From NCBI GenBank assembly GCA_052174535.1, contig JBQMRQ010000048.1, positions 10,089 to 74,088 of the forward strand: a DNA stretch of 64,000 bases, written 5' to 3'. The DNA comes from Arsenophonus sp052174535 (GTDB lineage Bacteria > Pseudomonadota > Gammaproteobacteria > Enterobacterales > Enterobacteriaceae). The notes beneath the pieces were generated by a model. That model worked only from the letters and a program-made list of their open reading frames with translations, had not been told where the DNA came from and searched no databases. How positions within the stretch are numbered: position 1 is the stretch's first letter; each line of letters opens with the position of its first letter. The translations under genes and the position numbers were made by a program. Below, in pieces: positions 33,081 to 43,600 of the stretch.

Positions 33081-33081
33081 G

Positions 33082-33627
33082 ATGTCTGAATTCCCTAAAA
33101 AACGCTGGTATGTTATTCAAGCATTTTCTGGTTTTGAAGCTAGAGTTGCTCAGTCATTGCGTGAGCATATTAAGTTACTTGCTATGGAAGATAAGTTTGG
33201 TGAAGTTATGGTGCCAACCGAAGAAGTGATGGAAATTCGAAGTGGCCAACGTCGTAAAAGTGAACGAAAATTCTTTCCAGGATATATTTTAGTTCAAATG
33301 ACTATGGATAATGATAGCTGGCATTTAGTGCGTAGTGTACCACGTATTATGGGTTTTATTGGCGGAACACCAGATCACCCAGCTTCTATTAGCGATAAAG
33401 AAGTTGATACAATCATGAATCGCTTACAGCAAATAGGAGATAAACCACGACCAAAAACATTATTTGAGCCAGGAGAAATGGTTCGCGTTACTGATGGTCC
33501 ATTTGCAGATTTCAACGGTATTGTTGAGGAAGTTGACTATGAAAAAAGCCGCCTCAAAGTATCAGTTTCTATTTTCGGTCGTGCAACTCCGGTGGAGTTA
33601 GATTTTAGTCAAGTAGAAAAAATATAA
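33082..33627 (+). CDS. nusG: Transcription termination/antitermination factor NusG
   Basis: NusG binds the beta' clamp helices to aid processivity. Its C-terminal KOW domain contacts Rho or ribosomal protein S10. It has 181 residues, as in E. coli. The N-terminal domain (KKRWYVIQAFSGFEARVAQS to about 120) and the KOW domain (PGEMVRVTDGPFADFNGIVE, about 131-150) are both complete. The gap after secE is one base. Confidence 0.98.
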   Translation: MSEFPKKRWYVIQAFSGFEARVAQSLREHIKLLAMEDKFGEVMVPTEEVMEIRSGQRRKSERKFFPGYILVQMTMDNDSWHLVRSVPRIMGFIGGTPDHPASISDKEVDTIMNRLQQIGDKPRPKTLFEPGEMVRVTDGPFADFNGIVEEVDYEKSRLKVSVSIFGRATPVELDFSQVEKI

Positions 33628-33661
33628 AAGTATAAAAAGTGTAATTTTTTACACAACTTAC

Positions 33662-33690
33662 TTGTAAAAAGTGGGAAATTTAGCTAGAAT
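33662..33690 (+). promoter_or_regulatory. Promoter of rplK-rplA
   Basis: The -35 box TTGTAA (33662-33667) and the -10 box TAGAAT (33685-33690) are separated by exactly 17 bases, about 100 bases before rplK. E. coli has its L11 promoter in the same place. The leader between this and rplK is where L1 binds its own mRNA in E. coli; I did not verify the fold. Confidence 0.7.
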
Positions 33691-33790
33691 CCTGCGTTTT
33701 TATTTTTTATCGCATGAAATTAAACAGGTTATCATATACATATGGGAATTTCATAATTGAAACGATATTACCAAATTAGAGGAAATATTC

Positions 33791-34219
33791 ATGGCTAAGA
33801 AAGTACAAGCCTATGTTAAGCTGCAAATTGCAGCAGGCATGGCTAATCCTAGTCCTCCTGTTGGTCCAGCTTTAGGTCAAAAAGGTGTGAATATCATAGA
33901 ATTTTGCAAAGCATTTAATGCTAAAACAGATAGCTTAGAAAAAGGCTTACCAATTCCAGTTATAATTACTGTCTATTCAGACCGTTCATTTACATTTATA
34001 ACTAAGACGCCTCCTGCCGCGATTTTACTAAAAAAAGCGGCGGGTGTTAAGTTAGGTTCCAGTAAACAAAATAAAGAAAAAGTTGGAAAAGTAACCATCG
34101 CACAAATTCGTGAAATTGCAGAAACAAAAGCTATGGATATGACAGGGGCTAATATTGAAGCAATGATGCGTTCAATTGAAGGCACTACTCGCTCTATGGG
34201 CTTGATAGTAGAGGGTTAA
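33791..34219 (+). CDS. rplK: 50S ribosomal protein L11
   Basis: L11 forms the base of the L7/L12 stalk with 23S rRNA and takes part in factor binding and the stringent response. It has 142 residues, the E. coli length. Typical regions are KLQIAAGMANPSPPVGPALG, the proline-rich linker PVIITVYSDRSFTFITKTPP, and the RNA-binding C-terminal domain with GMTGANIEAMMRSIEGTTRS-type sequence (DMTGANIEAM here). The stop is 3 bases before rplA, a coupled pair. Confidence 0.98.
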   Translation: MAKKVQAYVKLQIAAGMANPSPPVGPALGQKGVNIIEFCKAFNAKTDSLEKGLPIPVIITVYSDRSFTFITKTPPAAILLKKAAGVKLGSSKQNKEKVGKVTIAQIREIAETKAMDMTGANIEAMMRSIEGTTRSMGLIVEG

Positions 34220-34222
34220 TCA

Positions 34223-34924
34223 ATGACTAATCTAACCAAGCGTCTGCGAAATATTCGTGAAAAAATTGATGTAATTAAACAGTATGATATTACTGAAGCA
34301 ATTACACTCTTGAAAGAATTAGCGACAGCTAAATTTGTAGAAAGTGTTGACGTTGCAATTAATCTTGGCATCGATGCACGTAAATCAGATCAAAATATTC
34401 GTGGTGCAACTATTTTACCGCATGGTACAGGTCGTTCTGTTCGTGTTGCTGTATTTACTCAAGGAGCCAATGCTGAAGCTGCAACAGCTACTGGAGCTGA
34501 ATTAGTTGGCATGGAAGATCTGGCGGATAAAATTAAAATGGGTGAAATGAACTTTGATATAGTCATTGCTTCGCCAGACGCAATGCGCATTGTTGGCCAG
34601 TTAGGCCAAATTTTAGGACCCCGTGGTTTAATGCCAAACCCAAAAGTTGGCACAGTAACACCTAATATCACTAAAGCGATTCAAAATGCTAAAGCAGGCC
34701 AGATCCGTTACCGTAATGATAAAAACGGTATCATTCATAGCAGTATCGGTAAAGTTGATTTTACCGATTTTAAATTAAAAGAAAATCTTGAAGCACTATT
34801 AGTTGCCTTGAAAAAAGCAAAACCCGCTTCTGCTAAAGGTGTTTATATTAAGAAAATTAGCCTATCTACCACGATGGGAGGAGGGGTTGTCGTTGATCAA
34901 ACAGGATTATCTGCTTCAGGATAA
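34223..34924 (+). CDS. rplA: 50S ribosomal protein L1
   Basis: L1 forms the mobile stalk that guides the E-site tRNA and represses the L11 operon. It has 233 residues (234 in E. coli). Conserved pieces: VDVAINLGIDARKSDQNIRG, TILPHGTGRSVRVAVFTQGA, and LGPRGLMPNPKVGTVTPN. The end reads TMGGGVVVDQTGLSASG. It begins 3 bases after rplK and is followed by the L10 leader region. Confidence 0.98.
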   Translation: MTNLTKRLRNIREKIDVIKQYDITEAITLLKELATAKFVESVDVAINLGIDARKSDQNIRGATILPHGTGRSVRVAVFTQGANAEAATATGAELVGMEDLADKIKMGEMNFDIVIASPDAMRIVGQLGQILGPRGLMPNPKVGTVTPNITKAIQNAKAGQIRYRNDKNGIIHSSIGKVDFTDFKLKENLEALLVALKKAKPASAKGVYIKKISLSTTMGGGVVVDQTGLSASG

Positions 34925-35029
34925 TTTTGAATATCATTTCAGCTTTACCTTTGTATTAATTTTATATAAAATTTCACATCCTATTGTTTTTTGTTTTTTA
35001 TTTCTATAAGAAAATAACAAACGCTGAAT

Positions 35030-35231
35030 TTAGGTTGGTGCCTTTAACCTTATTTAAGGCCCCATCCAAGACCGTAACTATACGTATAATTTAATATCCT
35101 ACTTTAAGATGGCAAGAAGCCAGCCCAATATTAATTTATAGATTCCGCTCACTGTATTAATGCTCAAATATATAGGATGCTTTCAGTGAAATGAGTCCGG
35201 GGTAACCCAATTAATCCAGGAGAAAAAGATA
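35030..35231 (+). promoter_or_regulatory. L10 leader (autoregulatory mRNA of rplJ-rplL)
   Basis: The 5' part keeps the word TAGGTTGGTGCCTTTAACC, and CCAAGACCGTAAC follows. The 3' part keeps TTCCGCTCACTGTATTAA, GCTTTCAGTGAAATGAGTCC, GGGGTAACCCAATTAATCCA and GGAG before rplJ. From memory these correspond closely to the E. coli leader that binds L10(L12)4 and blocks rplJ translation. Conservation in such decayed, AT-rich DNA shows continuing selection. An AGGAG site 9 bases before the ATG starts rplJ. Confidence 0.75.
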
Positions 35232-35729
35232 ATGGCACTAAATCTTCAAGACAAACAAGCAATTGTTTCTGAAGTTAGCGAACTAGCTAAAAGTGCGGTG
35301 TCTGCAGTTCTTGCAGATTCTCGTGGTATACCTGTAAATAAAATGACTAACTTGCGTAAAGCAGCTCGCGAATCAGGTGTTTATCTTCGTGTCGTTCGTA
35401 ATACGTTGATGCGACGTGTTGTTAACGGTACTACTTATGAGTGCCTTAAAAAAGCGTTTATTGGTCCAACCTTAATTGCTTTTTCTAAAGAACATCCAGG
35501 CGTAGCAGCTCGTTTGTTTAAAGAATTTGCGAAAGCAAATCAAGCTTTCGAGATTAAAGCAGCAGCCTTTGAAGGAAAGTTTATTCCAGCAAATCAAATC
35601 GATCGTTTGGCAACTCTTCCAACTTACGATGAAGCAATTTCGCGTCTGATGTTAACCATAAAAGAAGCTTTTGCAGGTAAATTAGTTCGTATTATAGCGA
35701 CACTACGCGATCAGAAAGAAGCTGATTAA
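35232..35729 (+). CDS. rplJ: 50S ribosomal protein L10
   Basis: L10 anchors the L7/L12 dimers to the ribosomal stalk. It has 165 residues as in E. coli. ALNLQDKQAIVSEVSELAKS, the RNA-binding part RGIPVNKMTNLRKAARESGV-YLRVVRNTLMRR, and the C-terminal helix that carries L7/L12 (TYDEAISRLMLTIKEAFAGK) are all present. It shares the L10 leader and continues to rplL after 59 bases. Confidence 0.98.
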   Translation: MALNLQDKQAIVSEVSELAKSAVSAVLADSRGIPVNKMTNLRKAARESGVYLRVVRNTLMRRVVNGTTYECLKKAFIGPTLIAFSKEHPGVAARLFKEFAKANQAFEIKAAAFEGKFIPANQIDRLATLPTYDEAISRLMLTIKEAFAGKLVRIIATLRDQKEAD

Positions 35730-35788
35730 GACTATTCAAGTCATTGCTTTTTAAAGTAAAATATTTCTAAATTTTAGGAACTCTTGTT

Positions 35789-36151
35789 ATGTCTATAACT
35801 AAAGAACAAATTCTTGATGCGATTGCAGAGATGTCTGTAATGGACGTTGTTGCACTGATCGCTATGATGGAAGATAAGTTTGGTGTTTCAGCAGCAGGTA
35901 CTGTTGCCGCACCTATTATTGAAACAGTAATTGAAGAAAAAACTGAATTTGAAGTTATCTTATCTGCTATCGGTGCTAACAAAGTTGCGGTTATTAAAGC
36001 TGTTCGTACGGCAACTGGTTTAGGACTAAAAGAAGCTAAAGACATGGTAGAATCAGCGCCAACAACAATTAAAGAAGCAGTAAGTAAGGAAGAATCTGAA
36101 ATACTGAAGAAATCGCTGGAAGCGGTTGGTGCTTCTGTTGAAATTAAATAA
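35789..36151 (+). CDS. rplL: 50S ribosomal protein L7/L12
   Basis: This multi-copy stalk protein recruits and activates the translational GTPases. It has 120 residues (121 in E. coli). The N-terminal dimerising domain (MSITKEQILDAIAEMSVMDV) is normal. The hinge (about 38-52) is less alanine-rich than usual (GTVAAPIIETVIEEKTE), while the factor-binding C-terminal domain (GANKVAVIKAVRTATGLGLK, EAKDMVESAP) is well kept. The hinge change fits relaxed selection plus AT bias; it is the least conserved of the ribosomal proteins here but should work. Confidence 0.97.
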   Translation: MSITKEQILDAIAEMSVMDVVALIAMMEDKFGVSAAGTVAAPIIETVIEEKTEFEVILSAIGANKVAVIKAVRTATGLGLKEAKDMVESAPTTIKEAVSKEESEILKKSLEAVGASVEIK

Positions 36152-36190
36152 GCTTTGCTTTAAGTTAACAGCCTAATGTTATAGGCTAAT

Positions 36191-36222
36191 AGCTGGTGAT
36201 TTTTTAGTCACCAGCTTTTTTG
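36191..36222 (+). terminator. rplL-rpoB attenuator
   Basis: The hairpin AGCTGGTGA (36191-36199) / TCACCAGCT (36208-36216) is followed by T residues. It lies 40 bases after rplL, at the place of the partial terminator that in E. coli lowers rpoBC transcription relative to rplJL. Confidence 0.85.
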
Positions 36223-36446
36223 CGATATATTAAATAGCATTAAGGTATCAGTAATATTTCACACTGTTTAGTTACTGAGTTATCTTTTCAATACTTTTTG
36301 CTATTGACGACTTAATATACTGTGTTTATGACTCTAACAATTAATTAAAGCTTGGTAGCTATAATGCAAAGAAATGATTTAAGAGTAATAGCAATAAGTA
36401 TTATGGAAAATAATCTGTTTTCATTCCAAAAATAGTGTTGCAGATG

Positions 36447-36498
36447 CCGTCCTTTAGGACGGACAGAGTGGCCACTGATCAGTAAGCTGAGGAACCCT
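36447..36498 (+). promoter_or_regulatory. rpoB leader with conserved hairpin
   Basis: Hairpin CCGTCCT / AGGACGG (36447-36462, 2-base loop), then GAGTGGCCACTGATC and AAGCTGAGGAACCCT directly before the rpoB ATG. The bases before the start match the E. coli rpoB translation start region almost exactly. The 230 bases between the attenuator and this point are AT-rich with nothing else recognised. Confidence 0.6.
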
Positions 36499-39400
36499 AT
36501 GGTTTACTCCTATACCGAGAAAAAACGTATTCGTAAGGATTTTGGGAAACGTCCGCAAATTTTGGATGTTCCTTATCTTTTATCTATCCAACTTGACTCG
36601 TTCGCTAAGTTTATCGAGCAAGATTTAGAAGGTCAGAATGGACTAGAAGCAGCATTCCGTTCTGTATTTCCAATTCAAAGCTACAGTGGCAATGCTGAAT
36701 TGCAATATGTTAGCTACTATCTTGGTGAACCTGTATTTGATGTTAAAGAATGTCAGATCCGTAGTGTCACTTATTCTGCTCCTTTACGGGTTAAACTACG
36801 GCTTGTTATTTACGAGCGTGAAACACCAGAAGGAACAGTAAAAGATATAAAAGAGCAAGAAGTTTATATGGGTGAAATTCCACTCATGACAGATAATGGT
36901 ACTTTTATTATCAATGGTACAGAGCGTGTTATTGTTTCTCAATTACATCGTAGTCCTGGTGTATTTTTTGATAGCGATAAAGGTAAAACTCATTCTTCAG
37001 GTAAGGTACTATATAATGCACGTATTATTCCTTACCGTGGTTCATGGTTAGATTTTGAATTTGATCCTAAAGATAATCTTTTCGTTCGTATTGATCGCCG
37101 TCGTAAATTACCAGCAACAATTATTCTACGTGCGATGGATTATGCTACTGAAGAAATCTTGAATCTCTTTTTTGAGAAGACGATTTTTCAAATCAGTAAT
37201 AATAAACTATTGATGACATTAATTCCTGAACGTTTGCGTGGTGAAACTGCTTCTTTTGATATTGAAGCAAACGGTACAGTCTATATTGAAAAAGGCCGCC
37301 GTATTACTGCACGTCAGATCCGTCAGCTAGAAAAAGATCAAATCACCAGAATTGAAGTACCTGTTGAATATATTGCTGGTAAAGTAGTAGCTAAAGATTA
37401 CTTTAATAAAAGTACCGGCGAATTAATTTGTACAGCTAATACAGAGCTTTCTCTAGATATATTGACACGGTTAAGTCAAGGCGCTCATAAAACCGTTGAG
37501 ACCTTATTTACTAATGACTTAGATCATGGATCATATATTTCTGAAACATTACGTACTGACCCAACAAATGATCGTTTAAGTGCATTAGTTGAAATTTATC
37601 GTATGATGCGTCCAGGTGAGCCACCTACTCGTGAAGCAGCAGAAAATCTGTTTGAGAACTTATTCTTTTCTGAAGAACGTTATGATCTTTGTGCTGTAGG
37701 ACGCATGAAATTTAATCGTTCACTAAATCGTGAAGCGATTGAAGGCTTAAATATTTTGAGCAAACAAGATATCATCGATGTGATGAAAAAACTTATCGAT
37801 ATTCGTAACGGTAAAGGTGAAGTTGATGATATTGACCATTTAGGTAACCGCCGTATTCGTTCAGTTGGCGAAATGGCTGAAAATCAGTTTCGAGTTGGTT
37901 TAGTACGAGTTGAGCGTGCAGTGAAAGAGCGTCTCTCACTAGGTGATTTAGATGTATTAATGCCTCAGGATATGATTAACGCGAAACCGATTTCTGCTGC
38001 AGTTAAAGAATTTTTTGGTTCAAGTCAATTATCACAGTTTATGGATCAGAATAATCCACTGTCTGAAATCACACATAAACGCCGTATTTCAGCATTAGGT
38101 CCTGGTGGATTAACACGGGAGCGAGCTGGCTTTGAAGTTCGTGACGTACATCCAACTCATTACGGACGTGTATGTCCAATTGAGACGCCTGAAGGACCGA
38201 ATATCGGTTTAATTAACTCATTATCTGTCTATGCTCAAACTAATAAGTATGGTTTTTTGGAAACACCTTATCGTTTAGTACGAGATGGTATCGTTACTGA
38301 TGAAATTCATTATTTATCAGCAATTGAAGAAGGTAACTACATCATTGCTCAGGCGAATACTGTTTTAGATGATCATGGTTCGTTTGTTGAAGAATTAATT
38401 ACTTGTCGTAATAAAGGTGAATCTAGTTTATTTAGCCAAGAGCAAGTAGAATATATGGACGTTTCAACTCAGCAGGTTGTTTCTGTTGGTGCTTCATTAA
38501 TTCCATTTCTTGAGCATGATGATGCAAACCGTGCATTAATGGGCGCGAACATGCAACGTCAAGCAGTACCGACATTACGATCAGATAAACCATTAGTTGG
38601 AACAGGTATGGAACGTGTTGTTGCTGTTGACTCTGGAGTAACAGCCGTAGCTAAACGTGGTGGCACTGTTCAGTATGTTGATGCTTCACGTATTGTTATT
38701 AAAGTTAATGAAGATGAAATGCATCTTGGTAAATCCAGCATTGATATCTACAATCTTACTAAATATACACGTTCCAATCAGAACACTTGCATTAATCAGA
38801 TGCCATGTGTTTCGCTTGGTGATCCGATTGAACGTGGCGATGTTTTGGCTGATGGACCATCAACAGATTTAGGTGAATTAGCTCTTGGGCAAAATATGCG
38901 TGTGGCATTTATGCCTTGGAATGGTTATAACTTTGAAGATTCTATTTTAGTATCTGAACGAGTGGTACAGGAAGATCGCTTTACTACCATTCATATCCAG
39001 GAATTAGCTTGTGTATCGCGTGATACTAAATTAGGGCCGGAAGAAATTACAGCAGATATTCCTAACGTAGGTGAAGCTGCATTATCTAAATTAGATGAAT
39101 CAGGTATTGTTTATATCGGTGCAGAAGTAACGGGAGGCGATATTCTGGTTGGTAAGGTAACACCAAAAGGTGAAACACAATTAACGCCAGAAGAGAAATT
39201 GTTACGTGCTATTTTTGGTGAAAAAGCTTCTGACGTCAAAGATTCTTCACTGAAAGTACCAAATGGAGTATCCGCAACGGTTATTGATGTTCAAATATTT
39301 ACGCGCGATGGCGTAGAGAAAGATAAACGTGCGTTAGAAATTGAAGAAATGCAGCTTCATGATGCAAAGAAAGACTTAACTGAAGAGTTGCGTATCTTTG

Positions 39401-40527
39401 AAACAGGTTTATTTGCTCGTATCCGAGCACTATTAACTAATAGCGGTATTGAAGGTGAAAAATTAGATAATTTACCACATGAACGTTGGTTAGGATTATC
39501 TTTAAATTATGAAGAAAAGCAAAATCAGTTAAAACAATTAGCTCAGGAATATAATCAGCTTAAAGCTGAATTTGAGAAAAAACTAGAGGCTAAGCGTCGT
39601 AAGATCACTCAAGGAGATGATTTAGCGCCAGGCGTATTAAAAATCGTTAAAGTTTATTTGGCAGTAAAACGTCAAATTCAACTTGGCGATAAAATGGCCG
39701 GGCGGCATGGTAATAAAGGAGTTATTTCAAAAATTAACCCTGTTGAAGACATGCCTTACGATGAAAATGGTAACCATGTTGATATCGTTTTAAATCCACT
39801 TGGCGTACCATCACGTATGAATATTGGACAAATTCTGGAAACTCATTTAGGAATGGCTGCTAAAGGTATTGGAGATAAGATCAATATCATGCTGAAACAA
39901 GAACGTAAAGTAGCCAGATTAAGAGAATTTATTCAGAAAGCTTATGATTTAGGAGATGATCCTCGTCAAAAAGTTGATCTAAGTATCTTTTCTGATGAAG
40001 AAGTTCTGAGATTAGCAAATAATTTAAAAAAAGGTATTCCAATTGCAACACCGGTCTTTGATGGTGCAAAAGAAAATGAAATCAAAGAACTACTGACTTT
40101 AGCTGAGTTACCAACTTCCGGTCAGATTACATTGTATGATGGTTGTACAGGCGAGAAATTTGAACGTCAAGTGACAGTTGGCTATATGTATATGCTAAAA
40201 CTGAATCATCTTGTTGATGATAAAATGCATGCACGCTCAACAGGCTCCTATAGCCTAGTTACTCAACAACCGTTGGGTGGTAAAGCACAGTTTGGTGGTC
40301 AGCGTTTTGGTGAGATGGAAGTTTGGGCTCTAGAAGCATATGGCGCTGCTTACATCTTGCAAGAAATGCTCACCGTTAAATCCGATGATGTGAACGGACG
40401 TACTAAGATGTATAAAAACATCGTAGACGGCAATCATCAGATGGAAGCAGGGATGCCTGAATCTTTCAATGTATTATTGAAAGAGATACGCTCGTTAGCT
40501 ATTAACATTGAATTGGAAGATGAGTAA
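36499..40527 (+). CDS. rpoB: RNA polymerase subunit beta
   Basis: This is the beta subunit of the core RNA polymerase. It has 1342 residues, exactly the E. coli length. The rifampicin-binding segment reads GSSQLSQFMDQNNPLSEITH-KRRISALGPGG, with the drug-sensitive residues at the usual places. The active-site region GDKMAGRHGNKGVISKINPV and the C-terminal QPLGGKAQFGGQRFGEMEVW-ALEAYGAAY are complete. It ends LAINIELEDE. It is cotranscribed with rpoC, which starts 118 bases later. Confidence 0.99.
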   Translation: MVYSYTEKKRIRKDFGKRPQILDVPYLLSIQLDSFAKFIEQDLEGQNGLEAAFRSVFPIQSYSGNAELQYVSYYLGEPVFDVKECQIRSVTYSAPLRVKLRLVIYERETPEGTVKDIKEQEVYMGEIPLMTDNGTFIINGTERVIVSQLHRSPGVFFDSDKGKTHSSGKVLYNARIIPYRGSWLDFEFDPKDNLFVRIDRRRKLPATIILRAMDYATEEILNLFFEKTIFQISNNKLLMTLIPERLRGETASFDIEANGTVYIEKGRRITARQIRQLEKDQITRIEVPVEYIAGKVVAKDYFNKSTGELICTANTELSLDILTRLSQGAHKTVETLFTNDLDHGSYISETLRTDPTNDRLSALVEIYRMMRPGEPPTREAAENLFENLFFSEERYDLCAVGRMKFNRSLNREAIEGLNILSKQDIIDVMKKLIDIRNGKGEVDDIDHLGNRRIRSVGEMAENQFRVGLVRVERAVKERLSLGDLDVLMPQDMINAKPISAAVKEFFGSSQLSQFMDQNNPLSEITHKRRISALGPGGLTRERAGFEVRDVHPTHYGRVCPIETPEGPNIGLINSLSVYAQTNKYGFLETPYRLVRDGIVTDEIHYLSAIEEGNYIIAQANTVLDDHGSFVEELITCRNKGESSLFSQEQVEYMDVSTQQVVSVGASLIPFLEHDDANRALMGANMQRQAVPTLRSDKPLVGTGMERVVAVDSGVTAVAKRGGTVQYVDASRIVIKVNEDEMHLGKSSIDIYNLTKYTRSNQNTCINQMPCVSLGDPIERGDVLADGPSTDLGELALGQNMRVAFMPWNGYNFEDSILVSERVVQEDRFTTIHIQELACVSRDTKLGPEEITADIPNVGEAALSKLDESGIVYIGAEVTGGDILVGKVTPKGETQLTPEEKLLRAIFGEKASDVKDSSLKVPNGVSATVIDVQIFTRDGVEKDKRALEIEEMQLHDAKKDLTEELRIFETGLFARIRALLTNSGIEGEKLDNLPHERWLGLSLNYEEKQNQLKQLAQEYNQLKAEFEKKLEAKRRKITQGDDLAPGVLKIVKVYLAVKRQIQLGDKMAGRHGNKGVISKINPVEDMPYDENGNHVDIVLNPLGVPSRMNIGQILETHLGMAAKGIGDKINIMLKQERKVARLREFIQKAYDLGDDPRQKVDLSIFSDEEVLRLANNLKKGIPIATPVFDGAKENEIKELLTLAELPTSGQITLYDGCTGEKFERQVTVGYMYMLKLNHLVDDKMHARSTGSYSLVTQQPLGGKAQFGGQRFGEMEVWALEAYGAAYILQEMLTVKSDDVNGRTKMYKNIVDGNHQMEAGMPESFNVLLKEIRSLAINIELEDE

Positions 40528-40645
40528 TAAATGATGTTGTAAAGCTTAGTCTCTATTTAGCTTTATAAAGTATCACACTGATTTAGGAGGGAGCAGCTAA
40601 AAACCGCTTCTTCTTCGTAGGTTTAACTCCGACAGGAAACTTTCC

Positions 40646-43600
40646 GTGAAAGACTTATTAAAGTTTTTGAAAACACAGACTAAAACAGAAGAGTTTGATG
40701 CGATCAAGATTACTCTGGCCTCTCCAGATATGATTCGTTCATGGTCATTTGGTGAAGTGAAAAAGCCAGAAACTATTAACTACCGTACATTCAAGCCTGA
40801 GCGTGATGGTCTTTTTTGTGCACGTATCTTTGGGCCAGTCAAAGACTATGAATGTTTATGTGGTAAATATAAACGATTAAAACACCGAGGTGTGATTTGT
40901 GAAAAATGTGGTGTTGAGGTCACTCAGACTAAAGTACGTCGTGAGCGTATGGGTCATATTGAGTTAGCTTCACCGACAGCGCATATCTGGTTTTTAAAAT
41001 CATTACCGTCACGTATTGGTTTATTACTTGATATGCCTTTACGTGATATTGAGCGGGTACTCTATTTTGAATCTTATGTTGTGATCGAAAGAGGTATGAC
41101 AAGCTTAGAGCTTGGGCAAATCTTAACTGAAGAACAATATCTTGATGCTTTAGAAGAGTTTGGTGATGAGTTTGATGCTAAAATGGGTGCAGAATCGATC
41201 CAATCTTTACTAAAAAATCTTGATTTAGAGCAAGAATGTGAAGTCCTACGTGAAGAATTAAATATAACTAACTCTGAAACTAAACGGAAAAAATTAACTA
41301 AGCGTATCAAACTGCTAGAAGCATTTATTCAATCTAGTAATAAGCCTGAGTGGATGATTCTGAATGTACTACCAGTATTACCGCCAGATTTGCGTCCGCT
41401 TGTTCCGCTAGATGGTGGCCGCTTTGCAACTTCTGATTTAAATGATTTATATCGTCGCGTTATTAACCGCAATAATCGTTTAAAGCGTCTATTGGATTTA
41501 GCTGCCCCTGATATCATTGTACGTAATGAAAAACGAATGTTACAAGAAGCAGTTGATGCACTGCTGGATAATGGCCGCCGTGGGCGTGCAATTACTGGAT
41601 CAAATAAACGTCCTCTAAAATCTTTAGCTGATATGATTAAGGGTAAGCAAGGTCGTTTTCGTCAGAACTTACTGGGTAAGCGTGTTGATTACTCAGGTCG
41701 TTCTGTTATTACGGTTGGTCCTTATCTTCGCCTACATCAATGTGGTTTGCCTAAAAGAATGGCATTGGAATTATTTAAACCATTTATTTATGGTAAATTA
41801 GAATTACGTGGATTAGCGACAACGATTAAAGCAGCCAAGAAGATGGTTGAGCGTGAAGAAGCTATTGTCTGGGATATTCTCGATGAAGTGATTCGAGAAC
41901 ATCCAGTAATGTTAAACCGTGCTCCAACGCTGCATCGTCTTGGTATCCAAGCATTCGAGCCTATTTTAATTGAAGGTAAAGCAATCCAATTACATCCACT
42001 AGTGTGTGCTGCTTATAACGCTGACTTTGATGGTGACCAGATGGCTGTTCATGTTCCGTTAACTTTAGAAGCACAGTTAGAAGCGCGTGCCTTAATGATG
42101 TCAACAAATAATATTTTATCACCAGCCAGTGGTGAACCCATCATAGTACCTTCTCAAGATGTGGTACTTGGCTTGTACTACATGACACGTGATTGTATAA
42201 ATGCTAAAGGTGAAAATATGATATTGTCTGGACCGAAAGAAGCTGAGCGGGTTTACCGTGCAGGCTTAGCATCATTACATGCTCGCGTTAAAGTCCGCAT
42301 TACAGAAGAAGTTCATGATGGTGAAGGTAATATTAAAGTTGCAACTCGGTTAGTTAATACCACAATTGGTAGAGCTATCTTATGGATGATAGTACCTAAA
42401 GGCCTGCCATACTCATTAGTTAATCAACCATTGGGTAAAAAAGCTATTTCTAAAATGCTTAATACTTGTTACCGCATTTTAGATTTAAAACCAACCGTTA
42501 TCTTTGCTGACCAAATTATGTATACTGGTTTTGCTTATGCTGCTCGTTCTGGGGCTTCTGTTGGTATTGATGATATGATAATACCAAAAAAGAAAGCTGG
42601 TATTATTGGTGAAGCTGAATCTGAGGTTGCTGAAATTCAAGAACAGTTTCAATCAGGTCTAGTTACTGCTGGCGAACGTTATAATAAAGTTATTGATATT
42701 TGGGCTGCAGCTAATGAGCGTGTTGCAAAAGCGATGATGGAAAATTTATCTACTGAAACAGTTGTTAACCGAGATGGGCAAAACGAGCAACAAGTTTCAT
42801 TTAACAGTATCTTTATGATGGCTGACTCTGGAGCACGCGGTTCTGCGGCACAGATTCGTCAGTTAGCGGGTATGCGTGGTTTAATGGCGAAACCAGATGG
42901 CTCTATTATTGAAACACCAATTACCGCTAACTTCCGTGAAGGTCTGAACGTATTACAATACTTTATTTCAACTCACGGCGCACGTAAAGGTCTAGCTGAT
43001 ACCGCCTTGAAAACAGCAAATTCAGGTTATTTAACCCGTCGCTTAGTTGATGTTGCACAAGATTTAGTTATTACTGAGAATGATTGTGGTACTCACGATG
43101 GTATTTTAATGACGCCGGTTATTGAAGGTGGTGACGTTAAAGAACCTTTACGTGAACGCGTTTTAGGCCGAGTTATAGCAGAAGACATATTGGTACCTGG
43201 TACAGTGAATATTTTAATACCACGTAACACCTTATTAAGTGAAAAATGGTGTGATGAGCTGGAAGTCAACTCTGTTGATAGCGTAAAAGTACGCTCTGTT
43301 GTAAGTTGCGAAACTGACTTCGGTGTTTGTGCAAAATGTTATGGGCGTGATTTAGCACGTGGTCATATCATCAATAAAGGTGAAGCCGTTGGTGTTATTG
43401 CTGCTCAATCAATTGGTGAGCCTGGCACGCAGTTAACAATGCGTACATTTCATATTGGTGGTGCGGCATCGCGTGCTGCGGCGGAATCGAGTATTCAGGT
43501 ACGTAATAAAGGGAATATTAAACTGATTAATGCCAAGTTTGTAAAAAATTCTGAAGGTCACTTGGTTATCACTTCTCGTAATACAGAATTGCGAGTGGTA

